From Hominimerdicola alba 8 (GTDB taxonomy: Bacteria > Bacillota > Clostridia > Oscillospirales > Ruminococcaceae), in NCBI RefSeq assembly GCF_000178155.2, contig NZ_ADKM02000128.1:1-64000 (forward strand): DNA of 64,000 nt. Reading direction: 5' to 3'. A program made the translations under genes and the position numbers. The notes under the pieces were generated by a model, which saw nothing but the letters and a program-made list of their open reading frames with translations, did not search any database and was not told the DNA's origin. Positions 15,681 through 24,819 of the stretch are shown piece by piece. The first letter of the stretch is position 1. Each line of letters opens with the position of its first letter.

Positions 15681-16250
15681 TTCATAATTCATAATTCATA
15701 ATTATTGGCAGGGGCGAAAGCGGGCTGTTTCGGCGGACACTTTGCCGCCCAACAAAGCTGAGAAAGCACAACAAGCTGTGCGCGAACCAAAGCGCGCGGT
15801 CAAGCCTCGCGCCAGCAGGCTTGCAGGGAGCGCGAGGGGCAGAGCCTCTCGCATCGGGGAACGGCAAAGCAACGATACGTGCTATCTATTTGGGCGAACA
15901 AAGCAAAAGACGGAAAGAGGACAAGACCCTCGATAAAAACAAGCGGGCAATTCGCTAAGAATAGAGCGTAAACAATTCAGTTGAACACCGCTCCCAATGT
16001 GCGTGCGGCGAATTGCCCGCTTGATATTAGCCGAACAGCGATAGCGTTTTCGGCGGTCGACACGCCGACACAGTCGCGTGGCGCAGTCCCCCGCGATAGA
16101 GTGTCAATATTTCAAGGCACAAAAATACGCGGGTGGGCGGGCGGGGAACACCCCCATAAAAAGAGTACTGCCAGCCCCATCATGCAAGTGCGCAAAGCAG
16201 ATAAGATGCACACAAAGTTTATCTAATGTCGGGAGCTTGCTCCCGACAAC
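15668..16250. repeat. Large structured repeat, copy 1
   Basis: Opens with four AATTCAT units and ATTGGCA. It shares most of its length with the copies at 18663 and 25935. Internal hairpins are CAAGCCT (15801-15807) with AGGCTTG (15817-15823), and a perfect 12-bp pair GCGGGCAATTCG (15943-15954) with CGAATTGCCCGC (16009-16020). It ends near a GTCGGGAGC-TT-GCTCCCGAC palindrome. The short frames inside are not conserved as proteins between copies. It could be a non-autonomous element or a structured RNA. Confidence 0.8.
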
Positions 16251-16302
16251 TGCCCCCGCACTTCCTTGTGATAAAGTACCGCGAAAAAAATATAAAGCAT
16301 AA

Positions 16303-16335
16303 AACGTCCGCCGAAATAACGCGGGCGTTTTTTTG
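16303..16335 (+). terminator. Terminator downstream of repeat copy 1
   Basis: AACGTCCGC pairs with GCGGGCGTT (one G-T), followed by a T run. It would end any transcript leaving the repeat. Confidence 0.8.
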
Positions 16336-16406
16336 CAGAGCGCTGTAACTCTTTCGGAATGTTGTGACCAAAACTGTGAAAAAAGTCTGAAAAAAAGGGC
16401 AGATAC

Positions 16407-16435
16407 TTGAATAATCGCGTAAAGTATGGTATAAT
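16407..16435 (+). promoter_or_regulatory. Promoter of the sugar transferase gene
   Basis: TTGAAT (16407-16412), 17 nt, TATAAT (16430-16435), with an extended -10 TGG. Confidence 0.75.
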
Positions 16436-16477
16436 GTGATATTACAGGAGAATTTGTATCAAACCGTAAAGGGTGTT

Positions 16478-17941
16478 ATGTTATTGTCAATAATTACTAA
16501 AAACCGTGAGCAGTATAAAAGACTGCTCAATTTTGTTGCAGCACTTATCATTATCTTTTTCTTTATGATGGGCTTTTCGCATGTGTGGTATAACTACTAT
16601 AACAGCACTATGCACGACCCGTTCTGGCATTACGGCAACCTGCTCATGGTGGGGATATACGGCATCATGTATACCACCGTCACCAGTCTGTTCAACGGGT
16701 TCAGACTGGGCTACTCTAAGTTTATGGGACTTTTTGGCTCGCAGGTGCTCGGCATTATAGGCAGTAATGCCGCCGAAATGGTGCTTATAGCACTCATCGG
16801 GCGTAACCGTATGGACCTTAAGCCCATGTTCGTGCTGGCAGGCATACAGCTTGTCTTTTCTTTGCCCTGGAGCTACGCTTTCACTCTAATATATACCAAA
16901 ATGTACCCGCCGCGTAAACTGCTGATAGTCTACGGCAACTCAAATGCGAAATACCTCGTCAATAAAATGGCTCAGCGTACCGATAAATATAGTATCTGCG
17001 CCGCTGTCAGCTGTGAGGAGAGCCTTGAAGAGATAGAACGCCGCATACTCAGATACGAAGGCGTTATCATCACCGATATACCCGGTGACCTCAGAAGCAA
17101 ACTGGTGAAGTTCTGCTTTGAGCATTCTATCAGGACCTATATCAACCCGAAACTTTCCGATATAATCATTCGCGGGGCGGACGATTTCCACCTCTTCGAT
17201 ACGCCGCTGCTGCTGTCGAGAAATGACGGTCTGAAATTCGAGCAGCGCATGATGAAGCGCTTTTTTGATATACTGCTTGCAGGCGTTATGCTGTTTGCCG
17301 CTCTTCCGTTCATGCTGATAACCGCCATGATAATCAAACTTTATGACGGCGGACCTGTGCTGTATTCACAGGTCAGACTGACTACAGGCGGTCGTAAATT
17401 CAAAGTGCTCAAATTCCGCAGTATGGTCACCGATGCCGAAAAAGGCGGCGCAAGACTTGCCGCCGAGAACGATGAACGTATCACTCCTGTTGGCAAGGTC
17501 ATCAGAAAAATACGCTTCGATGAACTGCCCCAGCTGATAAATATCCTTAAGGGCGATATGTCATTTGTTGGACCCCGTCCCGAAAGACCCGAACTTGCCG
17601 AGAAATATGAACTTACTATGCCCGAATTCAAGTACAGGCTGAAAGTAAAGGCGGGTCTGACAGGCTATGCGCAGATAATGGGCAAGTACAATACTACCCC
17701 ATATGATAAGCTGAAACTCGACCTTATGTATATCGAACACCAGTCTGTCAGAGAAGACCTGCGCATAATCTTAAGCACAGTCAGAACGGTGTTTGTTCCC
17801 GATGCCACCGAAGGTGTTGAGGACGATACTCCCATCGAGACTAAGCGCGACCTCATCGAACATGATTTCAGCAAAGACTATAATCTGACTGATGAAGAAG
17901 TAGTTGAATATGAAGAAGAAAACGGTCTGCCAAAAAGGTAA
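16478..17941 (+). CDS. Undecaprenyl-phosphate sugar phosphotransferase (WcaJ/WbaP family)
   Basis: 487 residues. The N-terminal third has four or five membrane helices, a Rossmann-like CoA-binding-type domain follows, and the C-terminal 200 residues are the catalytic bacterial sugar transferase: RFFDILLAG, GGPVLYSQVRL, FKVLKFRSM, RFDELPQLINILKGDMSFVGPRPERPE. It moves a sugar-1-phosphate onto undecaprenyl phosphate, the first step of an exopolysaccharide or capsule repeat unit. No glycosyltransferases adjoin, so it is an orphan initiator. Start ATG 16478 was chosen because the longer GTG start at 16436 lies at the promoter -10. TTG 16484 is possible. Confidence 0.92.
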   Translation: MLLSIITKNREQYKRLLNFVAALIIIFFFMMGFSHVWYNYYNSTMHDPFWHYGNLLMVGIYGIMYTTVTSLFNGFRLGYSKFMGLFGSQVLGIIGSNAAEMVLIALIGRNRMDLKPMFVLAGIQLVFSLPWSYAFTLIYTKMYPPRKLLIVYGNSNAKYLVNKMAQRTDKYSICAAVSCEESLEEIERRILRYEGVIITDIPGDLRSKLVKFCFEHSIRTYINPKLSDIIIRGADDFHLFDTPLLLSRNDGLKFEQRMMKRFFDILLAGVMLFAALPFMLITAMIIKLYDGGPVLYSQVRLTTGGRKFKVLKFRSMVTDAEKGGARLAAENDERITPVGKVIRKIRFDELPQLINILKGDMSFVGPRPERPELAEKYELTMPEFKYRLKVKAGLTGYAQIMGKYNTTPYDKLKLDLMYIEHQSVREDLRIILSTVRTVFVPDATEGVEDDTPIETKRDLIEHDFSKDYNLTDEEVVEYEEENGLPKR

Positions 17942-17961
17942 GACCGACAGAAAGGCTCAAT

Positions 17962-18678
17962 ATGGAAAATCAGTATGCGCGTACCGAACTTCTGCTGGGA
18001 CGCGAAGCTATGGATAAACTCAGAAACAGCCGAGTGGCAGTTTTCGGCGTGGGCGGTGTCGGCGGTTATGTGGTCGAAGCACTGGCAAGATGCGGCGTGG
18101 GCGAACTCGACCTTATTGATAACGATACAGTCAGCCTGACTAACCTGAACCGCCAGATAATCGCTCTGCACAGTACCATCGGTCGGCTGAAAACAGAAGT
18201 CGCCGCTGAAAGAGTGCATGATATCGACCCATCAATAAAAGTCAATGTGCATAACTGCTTTTTCATGCCCGATACCGCAGACTTGTTCGATTTTGGCGAG
18301 TATGACTATGTTGTTGATGCCATCGATACCGTGACAGGCAAAATAGAGATGATAATGCGTTCACAGAAGGCGGGCACGCCTGTTATCTCTGCGATGGGGG
18401 CAGGCAATAAGCTGGATCCTACGGGATTTAAAGTCGCAGACATCTATAAGACTAAGGGGTGTCCGCTGGCGAAAGTCATGCGTTATGAACTTAAGAAACG
18501 CGGTGTTAAGAAACTTAAAGTAGTCTATTCGGAAGAACCGCCGATAAAACCTCAGGGCGCTTCCGAAGAACCTGTGATCGGCAGACGGGCAGTGCCGGGT
18601 TCATTGTCTTTCGTGCCGTCAGCGGCGGGACTTGTAATTGCGAGTGCAATAGTTGATGATCTAATTCATAATTCATAA
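17962..18678 (+). CDS. tcdA: tRNA threonylcarbamoyladenosine dehydratase (TcdA/CsdL)
   Basis: 238 residues of the E1-like ThiF/MoeB superfamily. FGVGGVGGYVVEALARCGVG binds ATP, and NLNRQ and the DAIDT region are conserved. It cyclises t6A37 of ANN-decoding tRNAs to ct6A. The C-terminal GASEEPVIGRRAVPGSLSFVPSAAG block is typical of TcdA. Start ATG 17962 lies 20 nt after the sugar transferase gene, so probably co-transcribed. The terminal Ile-His-Asn-Ser-stop is supplied by the repeat that follows. Confidence 0.92.
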   Translation: MENQYARTELLLGREAMDKLRNSRVAVFGVGGVGGYVVEALARCGVGELDLIDNDTVSLTNLNRQIIALHSTIGRLKTEVAAERVHDIDPSIKVNVHNCFFMPDTADLFDFGEYDYVVDAIDTVTGKIEMIMRSQKAGTPVISAMGAGNKLDPTGFKVADIYKTKGCPLAKVMRYELKKRGVKKLKVVYSEEPPIKPQGASEEPVIGRRAVPGSLSFVPSAAGLVIASAIVDDLIHNS

Positions 18679-19240
18679 TTCATAATTACTGGCGTGGGCG
18701 GGAGAATGCTGTGCCGCCCAATAAAGCTAAGTAAGTACAACAAGCTGTGCGCGAGTCAAAGCGGTCGGTCAAGCCCGCCGCCAGAGGGCTTGCGGGGAGT
18801 TTGAGGGGCAGCGCCCCTCAATTGGGGAAGCAGACAAAAAGCGACAAACAAAACAAGTTGGGCGAACAATTCTCCCGACGGAAAGAGGTCAAAAAAAAAG
18901 ACCTCAGCAAACCAAAAGCGGGCAATTCGCAAAGAAAAGAGCGTACTCATTTTCCGCGAATACCGCTCCCCGTGTGCGGGCGCGAATTGCCCGCGTGATA
19001 TTAGCGCGACAGCTTTGCTGGCGTTAAACAGCGAAGCGCCTTCGGCGGTCGTACACGCCGACACAGTCGCGTGGCAGTCCCCCGCGATAGAGTGTCAATA
19101 TTTCAAGGCACAAAAATACGCGGGTGGGTGGGCGGGGAACACCCCCATAAAAAGAGTACTGCCAGCCCCATCACGCAAGTGCGCAAAGCAGATAAGATGC
19201 ACACAAAGCCTATCGCACGGCGGGAGCAAGCTCCCACCCT
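18663..19240. repeat. Large structured repeat, copy 2
   Basis: Begins with AATTCATAATT units inside the tcdA stop and ends near the GGGAGCAAGCTCCC palindrome. The hairpin that is CAAGCCT/AGGCTTG in copy 1 is CAAGCCC/GGGCTTG here (18770-18776 with 18786-18792), a compensatory change. The 12-bp stem is kept (18918-18929 with 18983-18994). The right half (about 19060-19205) is nearly identical to copy 1, including the block starting ACACGCCGACACAGTCGCG. Confidence 0.8.
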
Positions 19241-19366
19241 ACCCTCTGACAGCAATATACAACGTCAGAACGGCAAAGCGGTCATCGGCGGCGGGAACAT
19301 GCCCCAATGACAACGGTACACAAAAAAATAATAATAAAAGCGAAAATAATTAAAGGAGGAATCACC

Positions 19367-19654
19367 ATGAATTTCAAACTGACAGTAAAAAGAAAACTCT
19401 CTGTGACCGAGTTCGGCGAGCCTGAGATAGTCAAGGCGGCGGGCGCTGACGGTGTATTCGAGGCGCAGGCTCTGCCTTTTGCAAAGACCGCCTGCAACGG
19501 CTTCATAAGAAGCTGGGCTGAAGGTACAGGCGTTACCCTTGCGACTCAGAAAGACTGGGCTAAAAATATGAAGACCAAAGCCCTTGAAAAACAGGTGTCC
19601 GTCAGGGATAACGGCGTGATGCTCACCTACGTTTTTGTGCTTGAAAACCTGTAA
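19367..19654 (+). CDS. Small hypothetical protein
   Basis: 95 residues, soluble, no signal. The pattern NFKLTVKRKLSVTEFGEPEIVKAA and VRDNGVMLTYVFVLENL looks like a compact alpha/beta protein. I do not know the family. Start is ATG 19367 because AAAGGAGG lies 8 nt upstream. The in-frame extension to 19307 is A-rich leader. It sits directly behind repeat copy 2 and has its own terminator at 19661. Confidence 0.7.
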   Translation: MNFKLTVKRKLSVTEFGEPEIVKAAGADGVFEAQALPFAKTACNGFIRSWAEGTGVTLATQKDWAKNMKTKALEKQVSVRDNGVMLTYVFVLENL

Positions 19655-19660
19655 TGTTTG

Positions 19661-19688
19661 AACTCCTCTGCCTGACAGGGGAGTTTTT
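19661..19688 (+). terminator. Terminator after the 19367 gene
   Basis: AACTCC pairs with GGAGTT, extended by partial pairs, followed by seven T. Confidence 0.75.
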
Positions 19689-19733
19689 TTGCGGTTATTT
19701 CCCGAAAAATCGGGCAAAATGGTTTCATATATC

Positions 19734-19836
19734 TATAGCGATACAACTTTTTAAATTCACAAGATACGGTTGCGAAAACTTCGATATATAGGTTTTGTGA
19801 CCGTATCTTGTCTGAATTTTAAGGCGGATCGCTGTA
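19734..19836. mobile_element. 103-bp MITE, copy 2
   Basis: TATAGCGATAC at the left and GGATCGCTGTA at the right, the most diverged of the four copies. Orientation opposite to copies 1 and 3. It lies upstream of both glgP promoters. Confidence 0.85.
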
Positions 19837-19918
19837 ATTGTGTGATATGTCGGCGTGCTTTGTGCGAAATATCCGAAACATCGGGCTTTTCAAAAGCGAA
19901 AACGTTTGAAATTTGCTC

Positions 19919-19947
19919 TTGACTTTTCATGCGATATGGCATATAAT
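19919..19947 (+). promoter_or_regulatory. Upstream glgP promoter
   Basis: TTGACT (19919-19924), 17 nt, TATAAT (19942-19947). Confidence 0.65.
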
Positions 19948-20019
19948 AAAACAATAAACCAAAGCGGGATATATTTATGCACAATTCATACAAATTTAAT
20001 AACAATGCACTTATTTACC

Positions 20020-20048
20020 TTGCAATTATTTCGGAAGTGTGTTATAAT
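20020..20048 (+). promoter_or_regulatory. Proximal glgP promoter
   Basis: TTGCAA (20020-20025), 17 nt, TATAAT (20043-20048). The leader is about 115 nt. Confidence 0.7.
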
Positions 20049-20171
20049 TAATAAGATAGTTATCAGGCGATGCCGTGTTTTTTTGCGGCGCTGTCTGTAG
20101 CATAGAGCAGCTTTGCGAGGGAATTGGGTTCATGTGCGGGCTGCCAAGAGGAAATCAGGAGGAATGATACG

Positions 20172-22580
20172 ATGGCAAAGAATGCGGAAAAGACAATTTC
20201 CAAAGAGGAGCTGAAAAAGCAGTTCATCGAGATACTGCATAACGATTTTCAGACTACCCCCGATGAAGCAGACGACAAAAAGGTGTATGAAGCACTGTCT
20301 AAGATAGTTGTCGGCATACTGAAAAAGAAGAGAAGAAAGTTCACTGTAAATACACAGTCGGCAGGTAAAAAGAAGGTCTATTACCTCTCTATGGAATTCC
20401 TGATGGGCAGGTCGCTGAAAACTTCACTGTACAATCTGGAAATGAACGTGCAGGCTAAGGAAATGCTGAAAGATCTCGGCATATCCATCAACGGCATATA
20501 CGAGCAGGAACCTGATGCAGGTCTGGGCAACGGCGGTCTGGGCAGACTGGCTGCATGCTACCTCGATGCGCTGGCTGCTGACGGCTACCATGCAACAGGC
20601 TACTCCATCTGCTATGAGTACGGTATTTTCAAGCAGAAACTGGAGGACGGCTGGCAGACCGAACTCCCCGATAACTGGCTGCCGGGCGGTTCTGTATGGC
20701 TGGTGCCCGTACCTACAAAGGCTATCGAAGTCCGCTTTGACGGTGAACTGAAAGAGTACTGGGATAATCAGTACCACTGTGTAACTCACGAGAACTACAC
20801 ATCTGTTATGGCTGTGCCTTATGACCTGTTCGTTTCGGGCTACGGCAGTGAGGCTGTTTCAAAGCTCAGACTGTGGAAGGCTGAGATGGCTTCTTTCGAT
20901 ATGCCTTTCTTCAATAAGGGCGACTACGCTAAGGCACTCAGCAAGAATATCATGTCGCAGGCTATCACTAAGGTGCTTTACCCCAATGATAACCACGCTG
21001 AGGGCAAGAGCCTCAGACTCAGACAGCAGTATTTCCTCTGTGCGGCTTCCATCGGTGATATAGTAAACCAGCATATGTCGGTTTACGGCACACTGGATAA
21101 CCTGCACGAGAAGGTCGCTATACACATCAACGATACCCACCCCACCCTCGCTATACCCGAACTGATGCGTATCCTGCTTGATGACTGCGGTTACAGCTGG
21201 GATAAGTCGTGGCATATCGTTACCAATACTTTCGCATACACAAACCACATCGTTATGCCCGAAGCGCTGGAAAAGTGGGACTGCAACCTGCTCAAGAGCG
21301 TTTGCCCCAGAATTTTCTCCATAATCATCGAGATAAACGAAAGATACTGCCGCGACCTTTGGGAGAGATACAAGGACGAAGGCAAGGTTTCTCACATGTC
21401 AATCGTTGAGAACAACAAGGTCAAGATGGCTACACTGTGCGTTCACGCTTCGCACAGCGTAAACGGCGTTGCAAAGATACACTCCGAGATAATCAAGAGG
21501 GAAACATTCAAGGACGAGTATCTGGATACTCCCACCAAGTTCAAGAACGTTACCAACGGTATCGCATACAGAAGATGGCTGTATCAGTCAAATGAAGGTC
21601 TGACCGAACTGCTGAGAGAAAAGATAGGCGACGGTTTCCTGAAAAATGCCGCTGAACTGAGCAAGCTGGCAGTCTTCAAAAACGACGAAGAAGTGCTGAA
21701 CAGACTGGCTGACATCAAGGCTGAGAACAAGCAGAAATTTGCAAAATATGTCAAGAACCAGTACGGCACTGTGCTGAATACCGAGTCCATCTTTGATGTA
21801 CAGGTAAAGCGTCTGCACGAATACAAGCGTCAACAGCTGAACGCGCTGAACATCATCGCACAGTACAACTACCTCAAAAACAACCCCGACGCTCCTTTCG
21901 TGCCCAAGACCTATATCTTTGCGGCAAAAGCGGCACCGGGCTACTATATGGCTAAGCAGATAATCAAGCTGATCTGGAACATATCGGAAGAACTTAAGAA
22001 GAACGACAAGCTGAGAGAAAAGCTGAATGTTATCTTCCTTGAAGACTATAATGTTTCGCTGTCCGAGATACTTATGCCTGCGGCTGATATCTCCGAGCAG
22101 ATCTCACTTGCGGGTACTGAGGCGAGCGGCACAGGCAACATGAAGCTGATGATAAACGGCGCTGTGACACTGGGCACTATGGACGGTGCTAATGTCGAGA
22201 TACACGAGCAGGTGGGCGATGACAACATCATCATCTTCGGTATGAACGTTGATGAAGTCAACGCATGCAAGGCAAGCTACAGACCTATCGACATCTACAA
22301 CAGCAATCCTGTTGTAAAGCAGGCTATCGACACCATTCAGTACGGCGTTAACGGCGTACAGTTCCCTGAGATAGCCGACACCCTTAAGAACACCGATACC
22401 TACATGGCACTTAAGGATTTCGACAGCTATCAGAAGGCTCAGAAGTACGCTTCAGAGTGCTATTCCGACAAGCTGAAATGGCAGAGGATGAGCCTTGCAA
22501 ACATCGCAGGTGCAGGCATCTTCTCGGCAGACCGCGCTGTTGAAGAGTACGCTAAAGACATCTGGGGACTGACTAAGTAA
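20172..22580 (+). CDS. glgP: Glycogen/starch phosphorylase
   Basis: 802 residues, family GT35, PLP-dependent. It releases glucose 1-phosphate from alpha-1,4-glucans. Landmarks are EQEPDAGLGNGGLGRLAACYLDALA, LHEYKRQQLNALNII, and the PLP site EASGTGNMKLMINGA near residue 670. Start is ATG 20172 with AGGAGG 9 nt upstream. The frame opening at 20124 lacks an SD. It is alone, with no other glycogen genes nearby. The last 28 codons are duplicated downstream at 22804. Confidence 0.97.
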   Translation: MAKNAEKTISKEELKKQFIEILHNDFQTTPDEADDKKVYEALSKIVVGILKKKRRKFTVNTQSAGKKKVYYLSMEFLMGRSLKTSLYNLEMNVQAKEMLKDLGISINGIYEQEPDAGLGNGGLGRLAACYLDALAADGYHATGYSICYEYGIFKQKLEDGWQTELPDNWLPGGSVWLVPVPTKAIEVRFDGELKEYWDNQYHCVTHENYTSVMAVPYDLFVSGYGSEAVSKLRLWKAEMASFDMPFFNKGDYAKALSKNIMSQAITKVLYPNDNHAEGKSLRLRQQYFLCAASIGDIVNQHMSVYGTLDNLHEKVAIHINDTHPTLAIPELMRILLDDCGYSWDKSWHIVTNTFAYTNHIVMPEALEKWDCNLLKSVCPRIFSIIIEINERYCRDLWERYKDEGKVSHMSIVENNKVKMATLCVHASHSVNGVAKIHSEIIKRETFKDEYLDTPTKFKNVTNGIAYRRWLYQSNEGLTELLREKIGDGFLKNAAELSKLAVFKNDEEVLNRLADIKAENKQKFAKYVKNQYGTVLNTESIFDVQVKRLHEYKRQQLNALNIIAQYNYLKNNPDAPFVPKTYIFAAKAAPGYYMAKQIIKLIWNISEELKKNDKLREKLNVIFLEDYNVSLSEILMPAADISEQISLAGTEASGTGNMKLMINGAVTLGTMDGANVEIHEQVGDDNIIIFGMNVDEVNACKASYRPIDIYNSNPVVKQAIDTIQYGVNGVQFPEIADTLKNTDTYMALKDFDSYQKAQKYASECYSDKLKWQRMSLANIAGAGIFSADRAVEEYAKDIWGLTK

Positions 22581-22765
22581 TTCATAATTGTTGACATGAA
22601 CGCAGGTTTCGTGTGTTTGTCGGCAGTTTGAAGCAGTCAAATAAAAAAATCGTGCGCTCACGGAATTTTTCGTGAGCGCACTTTTTGTGGGAGAAAAAAG
22701 ATATATGAAAGCAATGTGAGGGTTAAAACATCAAAGCCCGAATGCCTGCCAATAATTATGAATTT
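22581..22765. repeat. Palindrome-ended intergenic element with terminator, copy 1
   Basis: Left edge AATTCATAATTGTTGACATG and right edge CCTGCCAATAATTATGAATT are roughly inverted. Inside lies the terminator at 22652-22686. Confidence 0.7.
22652..22686. terminator. glgP terminator (GTGCGCTCACGG family)
   Basis: GTGCGCTCACG (22652-22662) pairs perfectly with CGTGAGCGCAC (22671-22681), followed by TTTTT. A-rich sequence on the left could serve the opposite strand too. Confidence 0.85.
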
Positions 22766-22803
22766 GCCCGAAGTCCCTGCATGAAACCGTCAGAGGCGGT
22801 AGA

Positions 22804-22887
22804 GCAAACATCGCAGGTGCAGGCATCTTCTCAGCAGACCGCGCTGTTGAAGAGTACGCTAAGGACATCTGGGGACTGACTAAGTAA
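22804..22887 (+). pseudogene. Duplicated 3' end of glgP
   Basis: Encodes the last 27 residues of GlgP (from ANIAGAGIFSADRAVEE to the stop) with two silent changes and no start. It belongs to a tandem duplication of about 307 bp: 22497-22803 and 22804-23118 share the glgP tail, the AATTCATAATT repeats, the terminator and the tail of the opposing DUF4830 gene. The join is at GCAAACATCG, which resembles GCAGACATCG at 23119. Confidence 0.88.
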
Positions 22888-22955
22888 TTCATAATTGTTG
22901 ACATGAACGCAGGTTTCGTGTGTTTGTCGGCAGTTTGAAGCAGTCAAAAAAAAAC

Positions 22956-22990
22956 GTGCGCTCACGGAATTTTCCGCGAGCGCACTTTTT
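22956..22990. terminator. Duplicated terminator (GTGCGCTCACGG family)
   Basis: The second copy of the 22652 hairpin inside the tandem duplication. The 3' arm now reads CCGCGAGCGCAC (G-T to G-C pair), followed by TTTTT. It also lies downstream of the minus-strand DUF4830 gene. Confidence 0.8.
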
Positions 22991-23070
22991 GTGGGAGAAA
23001 AAAGATATATGAAAGCAATGTGATAGTTACAGCAAAGCCCGAATGCCTGCCAATAATTATGAATTATGAA

Positions 23071-23532
23071 TTATGAATTAGAACGAATCCCCTGCATGAA
23101 ACCGTCAGAGGCGGTAGAGCAGACATCGCCGCCGATAAGCCGACCATCACAGACCATAAGGTGGCATAGAATGCAGTCCTCGTTTTCATGGGAAGGATAG
23201 TTCATTACACGGTAGCTGTAGACCTGTACCTGCATGCCCTTGTATTTGGTCAGGTCAAAACCCTGCTTTTTTTGCAGTTTGTTGTATTCAAGGTAAACTT
23301 CGCCCCACTCTTCGGGGATAAGTACTGTTTTGACTTCATCGAATTTTTCGGGGACTTCCCAGCCCATCTCGCTTAAAAATGCCTGACGCTTCGGCTCGCT
23401 GTCGAGCATGCGCTGTTTTGTGTGGCTCTTCAGCCCGAAAATGAACACGGCGGCAAGCCCGATACATATAATAACAAGCAGGACTGTCAGCATGACCTTC
23501 GGCTTTTTTATCTTGACTGTGCGTATGAACAT
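23071..23532 (-). CDS. DUF4830-family membrane-anchored protein
   Basis: 153 residues. One N-terminal transmembrane helix (VMLTVLLVIICIGLAAVFIFGL), then an extracellular domain with the DUF4830 pattern: FLSEMGWEV, VLIPEEWGEVYLEYNKLQKKQGFDLTKYKG, YRVMNYP, VCDGRLIGGDVCS and DGFMQG. Function unknown. In spore-formers such proteins are common as single genes. Start is ATG 23532 with AGGAGGT SD. The C-terminal Ser-Asn-Ser-stop comes from the AATTCATAATT repeat. Part of its 3' end was copied to 22766-22803 by the tandem duplication. Confidence 0.75.
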   Translation of the reverse strand: MFIRTVKIKKPKVMLTVLLVIICIGLAAVFIFGLKSHTKQRMLDSEPKRQAFLSEMGWEVPEKFDEVKTVLIPEEWGEVYLEYNKLQKKQGFDLTKYKGMQVQVYSYRVMNYPSHENEDCILCHLMVCDGRLIGGDVCSTASDGFMQGIRSNS

Positions 23533-23854
23533 GGCGGATACCTCCTGAAAATGTGTTTGCTTAATAGTATGCAGACAGGACAAGATATATGCAAATGAAC
23601 TGAATGTCAATAATGTTCCAAAAGCTAAAATGTTCTGCGAATTCAGTTTTGAAGAGTTTTTCTGAACTTTTTGATATGAATTATGTAAATGCAGTGCTTG
23701 AACTTGTGTTAGCAGGAAAATTAAGGAAATGTTAATGTGTCAGAAGAATGGAAATGACCACCTGAACGGCAGTAAAAAGTTGTGCAAGATAGCTAAAAAA
23801 TTATAGGGTGCTTAATGTGAAATCACGATTTTACGGTTTTTTAAGCGAATTGCT

Positions 23855-23882
23855 TTGACAATTCTAAAATATGTGGTAAAAT
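23855..23882 (+). promoter_or_regulatory. Promoter of the minD-like gene
   Basis: TTGACA (23855-23860), 16 nt, TAAAAT (23877-23882) with TG before it. The leader is about 155 nt. The rest of 23613-23854 shows nothing I recognise. Confidence 0.7.
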
Positions 23883-24045
23883 ATATATTAGGTACCACTG
23901 CTTTGGTTGCGTTTTTCTTAACCTGCACTTTTGGAGAGGTGTCGGCAGATAAAATAATGATTTGGCAAAATGATTTGACCAAAGGTGGAGATCATGCAGG
24001 CGGCATAAAAGTCAGTGCCGCAGTTATGAAAGGAGTAATGGATCA

Positions 24046-24783
24046 ATGTCTAAGATAATCGCAGTTACATCGGGTAAAGGTGGAACGGGTAAGTCTTCCA
24101 TCAGTGCCTGTCTTGGATATGCGCTTGCGAAGCAGGGCAACAGAACGCTGATAATCGAACTGGACTTCGGTCTGAGATGTATGGACATAATGCTTGGCAT
24201 GCAGGGCAACATCACCTATGATCTCGGTGATGTACTTGAAGGAACCTGCGATGTTTATAAAGCGACGACAACGGTCAAGCTGGCTAATAACCTGAGTGTG
24301 CTGTGCGCACCGTCTGACCCGTTCGTACAGCTTAAGGCTGAGGATATCGAGAGGATAACCAGTGAGATGCGTAAGTATTTCGATTATATACTTATCGATA
24401 CCTCAGCAGGTATCAACGGCTCGGTATTTGATATAGTAACAAATTCCGACCTGATACTGATAGTTACTACACCTGACCCCGTATGTGTAAGAGATGCGCA
24501 GATGATGTCTGACGAGTTTTACAAGCGGGGCAACCAGAAACAGAGGCTTATCATCAACAAGGCAAGCAAGAGGATATTCGAGTTTGAAGATATGGATGAC
24601 CTCGATGCGATAATCGATACTGTAGGTGTACAGCTGTTGGGCGTTATCCCCGAAGATTCAGCGATACCGCTGGCAACAGGCAAGGGTGCGCCGCTGTCAT
24701 CAAGTTCGATGGGCTTTGTGGCATTCTCGGCTATATCGAGAAGAATAAAAGGTGAGCACATACCGATCCAGATCAAGATGTGA
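24046..24783 (+). CDS. MinD/ParA-type P-loop ATPase
   Basis: 245 residues. Deviant Walker A (SGKGGTGKSS, residues 9-18), Walker B in YILIDTSAG, and switch I near LDFGLRCMDIMLG follow MinD. MinD positions the division septum by membrane-bound oscillation or polar recruitment. Here the C-terminus ends ISRRIKGEHIPIQIKM, without the clear amphipathic membrane-targeting helix of MinD, and no minC or minE adjoins. It could be MinD or a related ParA-like ATPase. SD AAAGGAG precedes ATG 24046. mgsA follows 36 nt later, so a two-gene unit is likely. Confidence 0.82.
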   Translation: MSKIIAVTSGKGGTGKSSISACLGYALAKQGNRTLIIELDFGLRCMDIMLGMQGNITYDLGDVLEGTCDVYKATTTVKLANNLSVLCAPSDPFVQLKAEDIERITSEMRKYFDYILIDTSAGINGSVFDIVTNSDLILIVTTPDPVCVRDAQMMSDEFYKRGNQKQRLIINKASKRIFEFEDMDDLDAIIDTVGVQLLGVIPEDSAIPLATGKGAPLSSSSMGFVAFSAISRRIKGEHIPIQIKM

Positions 24784-24819
24784 GTTTGACGGAATAATAA
24801 TGAACCGGGGGGAACAACT

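Noticed and set aside
15742-16302. Short frames inside large repeat copy 1
   Set aside because: Equivalent frames in copies 2 and 3 are broken or different, so the repeat is not protein-coding.
23855-24058. 67-codon frame beginning TTGACAATT upstream of the minD-like gene
   Set aside because: Its start codon is the -35 box of a promoter, and it overlaps the minD-like start without an SD.
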